The translations under genes were made by a program, and so were the position numbers. This document shows, piece by piece, positions 22,970 through 36,776 of a stretch of 64,000 bases of DNA. Source of the stretch: Pardosa pseudoannulata (lineage: Eukaryota > Arthropoda > Arachnida > Araneae > Lycosidae); contig CM063502.1 of NCBI GenBank assembly GCA_032207245.1, positions 49,222,404 to 49,286,403 of the forward strand, read 5' to 3'. The notes beneath the pieces are model-generated. The model was not told where the DNA came from. It made no database searches and saw only the letters and a program-made list of their open reading frames with translations. Positions within the stretch are counted from its first letter, which is position 1. Each line of letters starts with the position of its first letter.

Positions 22970-23900
22970 CCAAGCAATTGGATGCCTGAGTGCAAAAAAT
23001 GAGCATTACTATTACTATATTAACTAACTTGGTAAAAAATGGTAATAAAATAGTACTAACTATTGCTTTTAACAGACGGTTAACAGGTGAAACGAAATCA
23101 ATAAGCGATGAAAAAATTGTTAAAGCTGTAAAAACATAGTGGAATAATAACAAATGTTAACAGGTTGGTCACTGGAGAAAAAAATGCTTAAGTAGTAAAA
23201 ATGGGAACAAGATAGATATAAGCATTAACAGAAGACAACAGGTAAAAATTAAATTTTAATGGGAAAATTGTCAAAATGGGGGAAAAGGGAGTGAAATAAT
23301 AACAAATTTAAACCGATTCATCAGAGGAGAAAGAAAACTACAAAATTAAATAAATAATCCTAAAAAATGGGATTGGTAGAGTAATATACTATATTAGCAT
23401 AATGTAAACAGATTAAAATTAATTAAATGTTGATGGTGAACAAATAAAAAAAGGAATGAAATAACAAATGTAAAAAGTTTGGAAAAGATATTTTAAAATT
23501 GAAAAAAAAGAATGTTAAGGCAGTATAAAATTGAATATGACGATAATGGATATAAACACAGAACGAAATTAGATGAAAAGAAAGCAAGCAAAGTTGAAAA
23601 AAATTAAAACAATAAAAGAGGGAGTAAAATAATAATAGATATAAGCAGATAGACCACAGAAAAAAAAAGAAACTAAATTATAATAAAATTAGTTTCAAAA
23701 ATTGTGAATACAGAAATTAAATAACGAACAATTATCAATCGATAAAAAACAGGGTGATAAAATGGCAGTAACAGTTACGAAATTAAAGAAAATAAAACAC
23801 GAAAATAACAAAGAGCTATAATATAGATTATTAATGTAAAGGAAAATTACACAAAGGAGTAATATTTATGAACAACAAAGCATCAAAGAATAGGAAACGG
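22970..23900. repeat. Purine-rich degenerate minisatellite, ~80-bp period
   Basis: Variants of GGAGTGAAATAATAACAAAT followed by AAACAGATTAACAGG and a run of GAAAAA recur near 23034, 23134, 23200, 23285, 23376, 23452, 23536, 23619 and 23755. The + strand is strongly A/G biased for ~900 bp. No intact unit repeats exactly. Confidence 0.65.
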
Positions 23901-24221
23901 CATAAATATGGGAAATAAAATCAAGGATCAAAATATCTATCCAAAATTCTCTTTTCTTCCCTTCTCATTTTCATTGGGGTTCAACATAGTTCAATGATAT
24001 ATTATCTTGAGCATTCTATGCAAAACTATTGCTTTGTAATGACAATCAGTTTGTGATACTTTTTTTATCCTCAACAAATTTGTTCTTCTGGATTTCTGGA
24101 CTTATATTTCTGATGGCTTCACGGCTGCATATTAACTAGTTCTTTTTGCTCAGTAGACTCGGGCAAACTAAATAATATGGGATAATCCCCCGCATAATCG
24201 CTGAGAAATGTTTTCACTGGC

Positions 24222-24272
24222 TACACACACACACACACAGACACACATACACACTCACATACACACACACAC

Positions 24273-24370
<98 letters not shown>
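24222..24370. repeat. Compound (AC)n-(AT)n microsatellite
   Basis: (AC)n with GACAC/ATAC interruptions to about 24315, then (AT)n to 24369. Confidence 0.98.
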
Positions 24371-24796
24371 CCTCTTCACTACCAGTCGAGGTCCACATAT
24401 GTGGACCTCAACTCTTTCGTCTGAAAAATAATCCTGTTGAAAGAAATGGTAGTTAACAACTTAGGTACACATGCGAGGATGTCTAAGCTTCTGACTGATA
24501 CCAATAAATTGCAGCAGTAATCAGAAGTTCTTCTGGAATATTTGTTATTCTGAAGCGATTCGTAAGAAATTGCGTCGAAGCAGCGTGCTCGTAAAAATAA
24601 TTAAATTTCATTTGTTTTTAATGGTTTTTAAGTCCTATAATTAATGTGTTCTAATTAAAAATTGTTTAAAATTTGTGTTAAAATAGTTTTTTAGATTTAA
24701 GCGTGCATTTTGTGCATTTGAGAGGGATACTTATATAGGTCCACGTAGGAAAAAAATTATGTCTATGTAATTTTTATATAGCTGGTAGTGAAGAGG
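24371..24796. mobile_element. 426-bp TIR element (MITE) with a long palindrome
   Basis: Perfect 15-bp inverted ends CCTCTTCACTACCAG and CTGGTAGTGAAGAGG. A 22-bp perfect palindrome at 24388-24409 (core TCCACATATGTGGA) lies near the left end, and GGTCCACGTAGG lies near the right end. Flanks are AT repeats, so the TSD cannot be read; superfamily uncertain (piggyBac-like is possible). Confidence 0.8.
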
Positions 24797-25214
24797 ATAT
24801 ATATATAATTAAAAATGATATTACATAAATTTTCGTACACATGGCATGTGCCCCAGTTGCCAGTACGATAATCAGTTCCTGGAGAACATCTGTATCAACA
24901 AATTGGGAAAAGCCTCTCGAGTACCCCTCAGATACTAGACGACCATTAATGTACTTAGTAATGACGCAAGTACTGGTCAGCTAAGAAGGAATACAAAAGA
25001 GGAGAAATAAAATATTGTTGAATTCTGCGTCATTTTTATCATCATTACACTCTTTAATAGGGTTGATCGAAGTGGGGAAAATGGCAAATAGTTTGTTAAC
25101 TATAAAATTTTGTACTTCTTAAATGAAATAAAAACTGTTAACGTCAATCGTCTTAATTTTCGATAATAAATTGTAAAGGGAATGTTAATATTGTCTTGGA
25201 TTTTTTTTCTTTTT
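24797..25214. other. AT-rich sequence, nothing recognised
   Basis: No frame or repeat of note. Confidence 0.5.
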
Positions 25215-25365
25215 TATTAAAGATAGATGGTAACTCTAAAAACAGCACTACAAATTTTTAAATCTCTATTCTTATTTACAATTTCGAGATTTCGTGATTG
25301 AATTTGACATTTTGTCGTTTTTCAAACTTCGCACATGAATTTGGTTTTTGCGAATTTACTTCCAC
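25215..25365. repeat. Diverged interspersed repeat, member 1 of 3
   Basis: GATAGATGGTAACTCTAAAA, CACTACAAATTTT and CACATGAATTTGGTTTTTGCG align with the members at 34.1 and 37.3 kb in the same order. Confidence 0.55.
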
Positions 25366-25674
25366 TAAAATCAGAACGAATTATATATTTGTTATAATAA
25401 CAAATACTACACTTTAGATTACTGTGTTAACATCTGATAGTAACTATGTTATCTCGAGATTTTCTATTTATAAACAACATCCTATTATTTTTTAAATTAC
25501 TGCAAGCATAGGTATGAGGGTGATATTGAGTCTGTAGTTTTAAAACTGACATAAGAATTTATAATAATAAAGGACATAATAGTTACTTTAATTTCATATA
25601 TATATATTACTTTCATGAGAAGACAATACCTTAGATAATCACGAATAAATATTCAGCAAAAATAATCAGGCATT

Positions 25675-25855
25675 AATGGGCCGATCGAAGGATGAATGGG
25701 TAGGATGCTACTCATCTCAACTAGAGCAATAATGCTCGAATTCCACTGCTGGCATGGATGTTCGTAGCTGTTTGGAATCAATTTTAAGCAGTAGATATCA
25801 GTCTCATAAACTTTCGTGTAGCAAAACAATCGACCGTAGCACATCCCAAACCGGC
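25675..25855 (+). mobile_element. Degenerate tRNA-derived SINE
   Basis: Contains CTGGCATGGATGTTCGTAGC, TTTTAAGCAGTAGATATCAG and CCGTAGCACATCCCAAACC, collinear with the 17.7-kb copy. The box B region is altered (TGCTCGAATTCC). The TSD was not identified. Confidence 0.85.
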
Positions 25856-28020
25856 GTTAGTGGGTTAAAAAATCCTTCTTTAGCAAGAGAAAATGCGAAT
25901 GAAATTTTTTTAGACTAAACAATGAAATGTAAAGCTAGTGTTGTCTTGCAACATTTTCAGTTATATCTATACAGGTTTAAGAAAATTTATTTTAGATTAT
26001 AAAATTTCTAATTCGTCTTGTAACTTTAAATTTTAAATTCAAATGGAAAAGAAAAAACGTGTTCTCATTTCTCAGCACTGTAAAGTTTGGTCAAGTTGCA
26101 TAACAATACGAACATAACATTTTAATTTTCTTAATGTTAAGTTTTCTAATGTGTATTACCCCTACAATTTCTGAATATTATAAGACGAAAAATTATAAAC
26201 TGGCAACGAAAGTATGTTAAATACAGTTATATTATATTCTCATTAAAAATAACTTTATGTAACAAAATATTTTCATGTCGGGTAGTTAGAATCAAATCAT
26301 GTAAATATATCTGAAAGTAGCTGTAAAATATCTTTTAAATTAAATAATCTTTAAATTTAATCGTATTTTATCTTTTAAAATTATATTTAACGGATTGAAT
26401 CAATTGTTTGAAATAACAATCTATCGGAACATTTTTTATAATGAAAAGAAGTTAAGCATTAAAACTAAGCATCAGTTCATAGTTTCTAAGTAATTCAACA
26501 AAAGAAGTCAAATAAAGAAAATCTCGTAGTCCTTTCTAGAACCATGGCAAGGACAAAAAGCTAAATATATATTCACAAAATGTTTTTTCAATAAATAATT
26601 TTGATTTTTTAAATATAAAAAGTTTACCACAAAGAAGATAAGCTAGGAATAATATTTTGTTAATTACTAATTGAAGATCAAGATAAATTATAGTAAAATA
26701 TTAACCCAATAACAATCAAGTTATTTCTGAGAAATATATGTTGATGAATATCTAAATTTATTAATTTATTAAAAAAGAAAAACCTCGGGATAAGAGATTT
26801 ATTTAGTATTACATGCAAACAAAGTACTCAAAAGGGAAGCTTTATAATAGAGAAAGCTGTTTGTCCTTATTTCAGTCGATGTACTTGCCGAGTAAGTAAA
26901 TTTTTAAATGTGGCTTGAAAAATTATAAAATGTCGATCCAAATGACAGTATTATAAATAATGGCAGATACTCGAAAATTCGGTAAATTGTTTATAGGACT
27001 ATCGCCTACCTTTGCTGAAAAGGAGAAACTCGCTCCAAAAAATATAAGAGTACACATTTTTTAGCTGTCCCTAAAAAAGAAACGCTAGGCATTATTTGGC
27101 GAATAATAAGGACATATAATTCCAATCAAATTGCTTCCAATCTTTTACTGTAGCGATTAATGCAAAGTGAACGTAAGAAAGGCACTCGTTCTAGCACAAA
27201 TGTTTTACTTTCTCGTATAACTTTTACAATATTATCTAATATTATATATATCAGCTAGGCTTTCATTGCTACTGTTAAAAAGTAATGCAATAATTTTCGT
27301 ATTATACTCATAAATTATCTACTAAATAGGGATTGCTTCTTTGAACTTATTTATATGATTGTTTCCTGCATTAAAATTAGTTCATACTTCTTGTAATAGC
27401 TTATGATAAAAAGGGTTCTAAAAGTACTTTTTTTCCCTTACGTTGTTGAAACATTTAATTAGCAAATAATGTAACTGATACACCACGGATTCAACTAATA
27501 AATAGTTTAGCTTATTGATTAAGTTAACAAATTCTCAAAGAATTTTTGCAACTTTACCCTCTAATTTAATAAGATTTATCTACAACTCAAAGAGTTTAAA
27601 ATGAATAAGTTATTTATCTCGTTTTTTTATTAATATCTTAGTTCTCTAATTTTTTAACTAGGCAAAAAGAAAAACTTTGACGTCAAATTGAATTTTTCCT
27701 AATGCTCAAGAGTAGTTTGTATTAAAATTATTTTAACTGCCTTGAACTAAGTAAAGAAAGAAAACATCTTTGTTGAAGCGGTTCAATTTATTTCGGTTTT
27801 AATTCATATGTCAATATAATCAATGTACCAAAACGTTATAGAATATTACTCAATGTTAAAATATTGTTTAATTTCTTTGAGACCGTAAAAGGATATATAT
27901 TATTTATATAGTTCAGCTTTCTATACTTAACATTAACAGTACGATAGCAGTACGATAACTCTATACTGCTGCATTTCCTACACTTATTTAGAGATCTAAT
28001 TGAAATACCCAGCGTTTTCT
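25856..28020. other. AT-rich sequence, nothing recognised
   Basis: Over 2 kb without a frame of note or a repeat I could recognise. Confidence 0.55.
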
Positions 28021-28379
<359 letters not shown>

Positions 28380-29077
28380 GTCAGAGGAATAAGGAGAACT
28401 AAAATCAGAACCTAAAATTAAAAAAAATAAACATATAAATAAACCAGGTGTTAAATACAAATGAAAAAAGAATAGGAATGGATACTATGCTTGCTAATAC
28501 CGTTGGAGAATTGGGACTCCGATTTCGGCTGAAAACATTTTTATGTGCACACATCCCTTACCATCAGTACAAACATATTAATCATAGGCTAATTGAAACA
28601 AAATTTCTTATAATAAAAGATTCACTCCAGTGTAAGAGCGGAATGAGAAATCAATTAACATAATAATCAGAATCAGCAACAATACCAGCAATAGAGTGCA
28701 ATTCACCAGCCCAAATTAGGTGTTGGCATTCGTAAAGGAATAAAATCATTTATCATCTCCAAAACACAAGCACACACATATAGATGTGTATGTGTGTGTG
28801 TGCATATGCATATCTATCATTAGAAATAATATTTATTTTACACTATAAAATTAAAAAATAACGATGCTATCCCATAACCTATCTTCGATCGCAAATTCAC
28901 ATACATTAAATGGTGATATCTCGGGACAGGTTAGGTGGAAGATAATTTAATATCGATAGTATTTTTTTAATGGTATCAAAGGATGTCAGAGCAATATTGG
29001 GTGACCATACGACATACTGCTTGAATATGTATGAAAACAAATATATAAACGAATACGCTCTCTTTCTCTCCCTGTCT
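28380..29077. other. AT-rich spacer between microsatellites
   Basis: A 71-codon frame at 28448-28663 has no recognisable motif. Confidence 0.5.
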
Positions 29078-29376
<299 letters not shown>

Positions 29377-30444
29377 ATTTATTTATTTGCATACATATAT
29401 TACCTGCATTTGTAGCTGTACTTTTTACATTTCACCTTGTTTCATCTGCGTTAAAATCTCCTTAATATTACTCTAAAAATAGTTTATAAAAAAGGATTAC
29501 GATTTTCTTTTATAAGCAGATCTATAAAAAGACTTAAAATATCACTCTGTTTCCCGAAAGCATTTAAGCACCAAATAAATTTATGTTTAAGACTATTGTA
29601 TATTAATAGCTCTGTGGCTTGTTTTCAAAGAAAACGTTTGGGTGATTTATAAGCACTAAAATTATTCTCAAGTGAGCAAACAGAGAAAGCGTTAAAAAAC
29701 AACATTTAATTTCTGCTACTTCAAAACTATTTTGAATTTCGGTATGACAATAAAAGTGTTTTCTTGGAAGTTAAGACATGTTTTCAGTGACTCTAATTCT
29801 TTTCTAGTGTAGATTTAATTATAGTTTGCAGTTTCTATATTTTTATAATCAGACGTTTACTATAAATCCCGACTTGGCGTTCTAACTGCAAGCGCATTAC
29901 AAAACAGAAATATTACCTTTATAGTTCTTGTATTTCCCTAACAAAAATAGATGTGGAAACCATCCCATGCCCTTTGCCTTAGGTGACGTTTATCCTTATC
30001 TAATAGGCATGTACCTTTCAACTATAAATAGTCGGAATTTGATTCCAAACATAACAGGAGACACATCTATGCATTTTTACACAGAAATAAGTAGAACGCA
30101 AAACTAATTATTGTGAAACACACTTGGAGAGTATGAATCTTCATCACATAAAATAACCCTAATATTGGATATGGTAATTGTGTTTAATATATTTTTGTAT
30201 TCACTCTTGTCAGATAAATATTTTTTTTCTACTAATTCCTTTACAAAAATTCGGGATAGTTTTAAAGAAAAATGCACGCTTTATATCCTTGTAGTTTTAT
30301 TATCATTTTTTTCATAACAGTATAGTAGTATATTAAAATCAAGCATAGAAAGATCTTGCCACTTATTGTTTTAAGAGTAGGATTTAATATTTTCTTAGTG
30401 ATCATTCAAAGTGTAGGAAATACAATTAAGATATTGTAAGAAGA
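29377..30444. other. AT-rich sequence, nothing recognised
   Basis: No frame above 60 codons and no repeat seen. Confidence 0.55.
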
Positions 30445-30498
30445 ATATATATATATATTATATATAATACATATATATATGTATATATATATTATATA

Positions 30499-30533
<35 letters not shown>

Positions 30534-30551
30534 TACATATATATATGTATA

Positions 30552-30602
<51 letters not shown>

Positions 30603-30619
30603 TGTGTGTGTGTGTGTGT
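30445..30619. repeat. (AT)n/(GT)n microsatellite
   Basis: AT with ATAC/GTAT interruptions, ending in (GT)9 at about 30603-30619. Confidence 0.97.
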
Positions 30620-32190
30620 CAGTAACGTGTGAAGGAATGTGACAAAAATGTGTTATGTATATCATTTTGTTATTCAAATTAGATTTCATGAATTTTTGTA
30701 TTCAAAATAAATAGTGATTGACAACTTTTTCTTTTCTTACCTTCGTCTCTCAATCTACTTCACTGAAGAATTTAGAGACAAGTATAAGATTCCTAATTAA
30801 GCACAAAAGTTTGAATTAGCTTGAAGTTTTATGAAAGCACGTTCTGTGAAATCAGTTATTTAATATAATCCATATCTTTTTGAAAGTTCACCTTTCTTTA
30901 TCTGTTTCAAGGTCTTATTTGATTTTGACATTTTTTCCCTCAATGCCTCATCGTGTAGCAAAAAATAAACGTAATAAACCGATTCTCAGAGTATCACATT
31001 CAATATTGATTGCATTTTAATGCTAAAACTCAATATATGTCTATACTGATACGCTGCTGTATAAAGCTTGTTTGGAAAAAAAATTTACGAAAAATAATAA
31101 GTCCTACTTTTAAACTGGCATTTATGCAATCCTATAAAAATTAGAACAAAGATTTAAGCTGTCACAGAAATATATAGTAAAAGTATATGATTTAGTAATG
31201 GCGATTAATATTACTGATAGTGTGAAAAATGGTAATCGAGTTTATGAAACGACGACACATAAAGTATTTGTTTTATTCAATGTTTCCCTGAACATCCAAC
31301 GAAATTATCAAAAGTTTTCCATAAAAAGACTTCATTATTTACTCGAGTTTCAAGTAGTTAAACTCATAAATTTTTTCAAAAGGTTAAATAAGTGTTTTTC
31401 TAAAGTATTTTGATTTTCGAGTGAAAGGACCTTGTCCCAAATTATTTGCTAGAGAGTACATTTGTCTATTTAGCCTACAAATCATTCATAAAAATTTTCA
31501 GTCATAGTCTGTTAGTGTGAAGAAATTTAAATGAGTTTTATAATAAATATCAAACTTTTTACAGCGTATTTTCTGTTATAGGTAACCGAATTTTATTTTT
31601 AATTTCAAAGACATCGTTACTAGGTTTAATTTCAGCATACAATTTGAAACATTTTATTTAGAGATTGTAAAACCTTTTTTTTTACTATTTACATACATGT
31701 TACGTTTTAATTTATAAGAAATTTAGATACTTTTTCCTTTTTTAGGAAATGCTAAATTTATTTTTTATTTGGAATGTAATTTAATAATTGAAGAGTTGAA
31801 TTAAGTAATTGATATTTACATTAGTCTTGGTGAAATGCTGTCAGCTGAAGGGAGATATTTTGGGAATACAAAGCAGTCTGGAAATATTAAGTAAAAATTA
31901 AACATTTGAAAATGCATTGAGGAATACAAGTTAGTTTTGACAGTATACATCAAATTAGGCGTAGATATGCCTTTTAGGCTGCGGGTCAAACTCAACTACA
32001 ATAAACTGAGAATATTAAGAAGTTTCGGGACAGTGGTAGTTTCATTTTAAAACAGTCATAAAAGCAACATAAATATGTCAAAACATAAGATACAAATATA
32101 AGAATGAAACAGCATAAAAATTCAAAATTATAATTTTATTTATTTTACAAAGGAACTTAATAGAATGAGCTTTATTTACAAATGTTTTCA
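30620..32190. other. AT-rich sequence, nothing recognised
   Basis: A 71-codon frame (31198-31413) lacks motifs or splice context and is probably chance. Confidence 0.5.
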
Positions 32191-32196
32191 TTGACA

Positions 32197-32903
32197 CAGG
32201 CATGCAATTCCGTCACTTTTCTCACCTTTAGTAACTTTTTTTACAATTGATCACTTTTAGTCACTTTTTAAAGTAAACAATCACTTTTAGTCACTTTTTT
32301 CACGGTGTATCACAGCAAAAGTCTGTTGTTGGAAAAAGGAAATCTGAATTAATAACAAAATATTTTAATACAAGACCAAAAATGTGATGCTCTAATCTTA
32401 TATTTTTTTATTAAAATGTAATTAGTCATATGGTTTCCAGAATTTAGAGATTTTAAAAAGTCGTAAAGAAGTTATACATTAAAGTAATTTACGTCAAAGC
32501 ACACATTTCTCTTTTACTTTTTCTTCACAATTTTTGTTTAGATACTCTAATCTAGCTATGTATATATTTCAAAACATCATTAATATATGCAGAAAATTGT
32601 GATTATAAAATTAATGTATTGTATGTATTCAAATCTAATTTATAGATTTTCTTGAATAAAAAGCAATGTTGAGTTGTGTTAAACAAAATTTTTACCCTTT
32701 TTGTATTTGACGCTAAAGTTACGTCTTGTATGAATCATTTGATTTAGAGTTAAAATAAATAGAAAAATCTGAATAGTAGCATGTGTAATCAAGACGAGAA
32801 AATATCGCTTTTTTTCAATGTTTAGTCACTTTTTGGTCACTTCTTCTGTATTATTTGTCACTTTTTTCACCTTTTTGAAAGTGCCTCAGCAGTTGCAAGC
32901 TTG
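32197..32903. mobile_element. Possible TIR element with TCACTTTT subterminal repeats
   Basis: The left end CAGGCATGCAATT resembles the inverted right end CAAGCTTGCAACT (10 of 13). TTGACA directly flanks both sides (32191-32196, 32904-32909). TCACTTTTAGTCACTTTTT-like motifs cluster at 32212-32301 and 32821-32875. Short TSD and imperfect ends keep this tentative. Confidence 0.4.
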
Positions 32904-32957
32904 TTGACATCAATGGCTCACTTGACGCTGAAATGCTAATGTCAGTTTAGTCAAGGC

Positions 32958-33333
32958 AGGCTTATACGCAGTCTTCTTATAAGACGAATTCAAGTATCTG
33001 CTTTTTCGATAGTTAAGCTGCTGTTGCTTTTGTTTAAAATAAACTCTATAATATATGTTTATTTTTATATGCAGTAGTGATAACAGTATCCTTGTTAACC
33101 GGCCTAAATGGGACTGGGGTTAAACCATTTTATGAATTTATACACAGGCTTATATGCAGTCTTCTTAAAACGAATTCAAATATCTGTTTTATCGATAGTT
33201 AAGCTGCTGTTGCTTTTGCTTACAATAAACTCTATAATATATGTTTATTTTTATATGCAGTAGTGATAACAGTATCCTTGTTAACCGGCCTAAATGGGAC
33301 AATGGTTAAACCATTTTAGGAATTTCCAGTTAA
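32958..33333. repeat. 188-bp tandem duplication, two near-identical copies
   Basis: AGGCTTATACGCAGTCTTC (32958) and AGGCTTATATGCAGTCTTC (33146) begin copies sharing a long identical stretch around ATATATGTTTATTTTTATAT and GTTAACCGGCCTAAATGGGA. Confidence 0.95.
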
Positions 33334-33718
33334 AGAGCTAAAGTAAAATAATCAAATTAATTAATAGAAATGTATTTTTCTATAATTATAATAGGCATTT
33401 ATTAAATGCGTTATTACAAAAGTTTTACATGCCATTAGTAGGAATGTTTAAAAATTCAGTTATTCAATTTTTTTCTGCTTAAGGATGGATATTCGGTAAC
33501 TCCCTGCATAATTTCTCTATTTTTTAAAACCACATCAGTGGAGGAAGCCGATAACTATTGTACCACAAAGCAAAAAGCCATTTACAATGCTTAAAATACA
33601 TAATTACAGAATTTTCATTAAAAAAATCTTTTGCTTATTTTTTGATTTTCATTAATTATGGTCAGTTTAAACGGAGATCCGTTTAAATGGAAGCCGGTTA
33701 TAAGGGAGAGTTTACTAT
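33087..33718. mobile_element. Possible pogo/Tigger-like element remnant
   Basis: CAGTATCCTTGTTAACCGGC on the left and, inverted, AGTAAACTCTCCCTTATAACCGG on the right resemble paired Tigger-type ends. The left end is present in both copies of the tandem duplication. No transposase and no clear TA duplication. Confidence 0.3.
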
Positions 33719-33749
33719 ACTTTGTTTTCGGAACTCAAGTGCATCAGTT

Positions 33750-33925
33750 GAAATTATCAAACGGCTTTGTCGCTGACCTACAGGTCATAAGTTGCCGACG
33801 CTTGGATTAAATTCTTAAAATGATTTGCTGGATGATGTTCCAAAAGCTAGGGTCTTTCAGGGTTCAAGTCTCACTGTTGTAATGGATATTTATAGCCATT
33901 TGAAATTGACTTTAATCAATAGGTA
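33750..33925 (+). mobile_element. Possible highly degenerate SINE
   Basis: GGGTTCAAGTCTCACTGTTG, ATGGATATTTATAGCCATTTG and TTGACTTTAATCAATAGGT follow the order box B, GGATGTTCGTAGCC, TTTTAAGCAGTAGGT of the SINEs, with many changes. Confidence 0.4.
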
Positions 33926-34124
33926 AAAGTCTAATTGTTAACTGGATGTGAAAGACTGACCTCAGTAAATATGCGAATAATAAAAAAACTAGCCATATAT
34001 TTCAGATATGTGTCACTTAAGAGTTATTCACTGCAATATCTAAAGACAATTTTGTCCATGTTTAAAGATATTAAATAAAACTGTGAGTAGAACTTTAATG
34101 TTTTTTTTTGGAATTAGTTTTTCT

Positions 34125-34275
34125 TTTGATGAAAGTAGAGGGAATCCCTGTGAACGATACCACAAATTTTCAAGCATAGGTTATTATTCATAATTTTGTG
34201 ATATGATAGACATTTTATAATTTTTCAAGCATAGTACATGAATTTACTTTTTGCGCAGGTGCATGAATTGAAATC
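34125..34275. repeat. Diverged interspersed repeat, member 2 of 3
   Basis: GTAGAGGGAATCCCTGTGAA, CCACAAATTTTCAA and TACATGAATTTACTTTTTGCGCAGGT align with member 3 at 37.3 kb. Confidence 0.55.
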
Positions 34276-36753
34276 AAGAGGAATATTTATGCATGTTACC
34301 AAACGTCCCCTCAGAGTATCATGTTCACATTATGATGCTAAATAAATCTGTTCTAAATTTGTACTAAATTTCGAAACTATTTTTTTTTAATAAATGAGAT
34401 CCTGTGTTGCTTAAAATTGCAGCTTATTCAGGAACAGAGACGAGCTGTAACATTAAAATAAGTATAAAATTTCACAATGTCTCATATTTGATGTATTCAG
34501 CAATATGTATTCGTAAGAGATGATCCAAGCGTTAATAAGTTAAACCAATAGTGCCAAAAGCTTATTGGCTTATTTATCAAAAATAGATTGCAGAAAATGC
34601 TGCTAAACGTATCATATACTATAAACTATGAAGAACAAATATATAGAATGTTGCGAGTTGCTATTTGATGAATTATTTTATATATCTATAGTGCATCACT
34701 GCTTCTGAAATTCCAACAATTGAAGTATCAAATATAACCGCACGAATTACTCATACATTATGATAAGATTTAGAGTTGAGTTAAGGAAGTGACTGTGCTT
34801 TGTGGTTATTACATAAAGGAATATATATTCTAGAGTGAGACCGTGTAAAAGAATGATTAATTGCGGTAGGAACAAAAAATATCATGAGTAGCGTACAGGG
34901 AGACGTGTAATTTTTTGTCTCCTAGGCAAAGGCGCCAAGACTCTTCAGCTTTGTTGTGGAATCATTGTAAAAGAATGATGCTGTATTTCTTATGCCATAT
35001 AATTAAATTAAATAATAAGGTTTTTATTTATAGAATGGCAAACAATTTCTTTTGTAAATAGCTTTCAAGAACACGAAACTTGGCTTTTAAATAAGATAGC
35101 TAATTGAATAGAGAAAATTTGTGAGTAAATATAAGCGAGTGCACTGCATTAAATAAGTTGGTATTATAGTTCTCAGCAGCAGGCAAGAGGTAAAAAGTAA
35201 GCAATTATCAACGGCGGCAAAATACTTTGCTTACGAATAAAATAATTTTCACGCTAACATGAATTAGTTATATTGCCTTAATTCAGTTATATGTCATTTA
35301 TCGGTCTAACAAGGTTATTTTATGATTCTGTTTGTCTTTTGAAAAATTTTGAAGTTTTTTAAGTTTGTGGATGGCATTTTTTGGATTTGTTTACAGCGTC
35401 AAAATGGTAGGGTGACCCTTCAGTTCTAATATGAACGCAGATAGAAACTATTTCCCTATGAAAAAAATAATTGCATATAATGATAATATAATTGTCAGTT
35501 TAAGAAATGACAAACGTACTTAATAATGATTAGGTGATTTAATATTCCATATTTACTTCATGATTTAGAATTTTACTTTATGGTATTTTTAAATGACTAT
35601 ATCCCATTAGTGTTAAATAAAATGAAATCTTTGATTTCTTGTTTACGTATAGAGTTCGTTAAAAGTTTTATTCGTTTGAAATACCATAACATGGTTGTAT
35701 TAGCTAAGCTTCTAGGAGAATACCTAGGAAGCGTAAAGTTTATTCTAAATATATCCTTTTACAGCAAGGACGATGTCAGTATTAAAAAAATTATGCATCA
35801 AGGATTTTTTCTAAATTTTTTTCTAGGGGGGGGAAGAGGGGATTTGTAACCTCTGTTAATTAAATAAGGAAATGGTGTATGCCAAGTAAGTTTATATGAC
35901 AAGAATTTCGAAAAAGAAATTGGCAAAAGTAGAGAACAGGGAGTGGTATGCATCCGTATTAAATGGCGTTAGCGGCATAGCTAGTATCCCTGAAATCTAT
36001 TTAAAATTACACCCTAGAAACAAATCTTGTAAATAGAGAACCCATGAAAAATGACTTAGAGTTGTCTACACTTCCATTGCTTTTGATTAACTGGCTTTGC
36101 CTCGATACAAACAGCTAGTTTTCGACTCATTTGATGATATTGATTTGACTTTTGGTGAAGGATGAGCTGGATTTGTAATCAAAAGTCATCCTTCTCTGAC
36201 GAAAACTTGATGCATCGGTCCGCTGTGGACGTGTTCCAAATTGAAAAAAAAGGAAAGAAAAATATAAGTCATAGAACAGAACTGGCCGACGTAAGGATCT
36301 TTAACCCTTCAGCGATGTCTCTTCACTTCAAGTTGAAGGAATCATATTTTTTCTAAAGATAGCCTTCGTCAGGGGGTGTTAGAATGAGCACATTCCTAAC
36401 GAACTTGGAAAACATCATTAATTAAATTTACAAATTATTTCTTCAGTAGGTTTAACTGACGCCATTGTCTTTCGGCTAATTTACTTGAAGAACAAGAGTA
36501 GTAAATACTACTCAAGTTTTTTGCGCCTAATTGAAGTAGTGCAGTGGATTATTTTTTTTCTTTAGTGAGGAATTAAGATTGAGAGACAAAAACCAAATGC
36601 TAATTAAACGACGAAGCCGTGACAGTAGGAATTTGAATAAAAGTTACTAAGTTTCATACTATTTTAATAATTTTACTTTATTTTATTAAATTCAAACCTA
36701 TTCTAAACAAATGTTCATACAATTTTTTAAAGCTTCTTTAAAAATTAACTAGA
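34276..36753. other. AT-rich sequence, no supported gene
   Basis: Frames of 89 (35580-35849) and 64 codons (36162-36356) have no recognisable motif. A G-run of 8-9 occurs near 35826. Confidence 0.5.
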
Positions 36754-36776
36754 GAGAGGGAGAGAGAGAGAGAGAT
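36754..36776. repeat. (AG)n microsatellite
   Basis: AGAGAGAGGGAGAGAGAGAG. Confidence 0.95.

Noticed and set aside
33658..33690. GTTTAAACGGATCTCCGTTTAAAC-type palindrome as an independent regulatory site
   Set aside because: It falls inside the possible Tigger-like remnant and is more simply part of that element.
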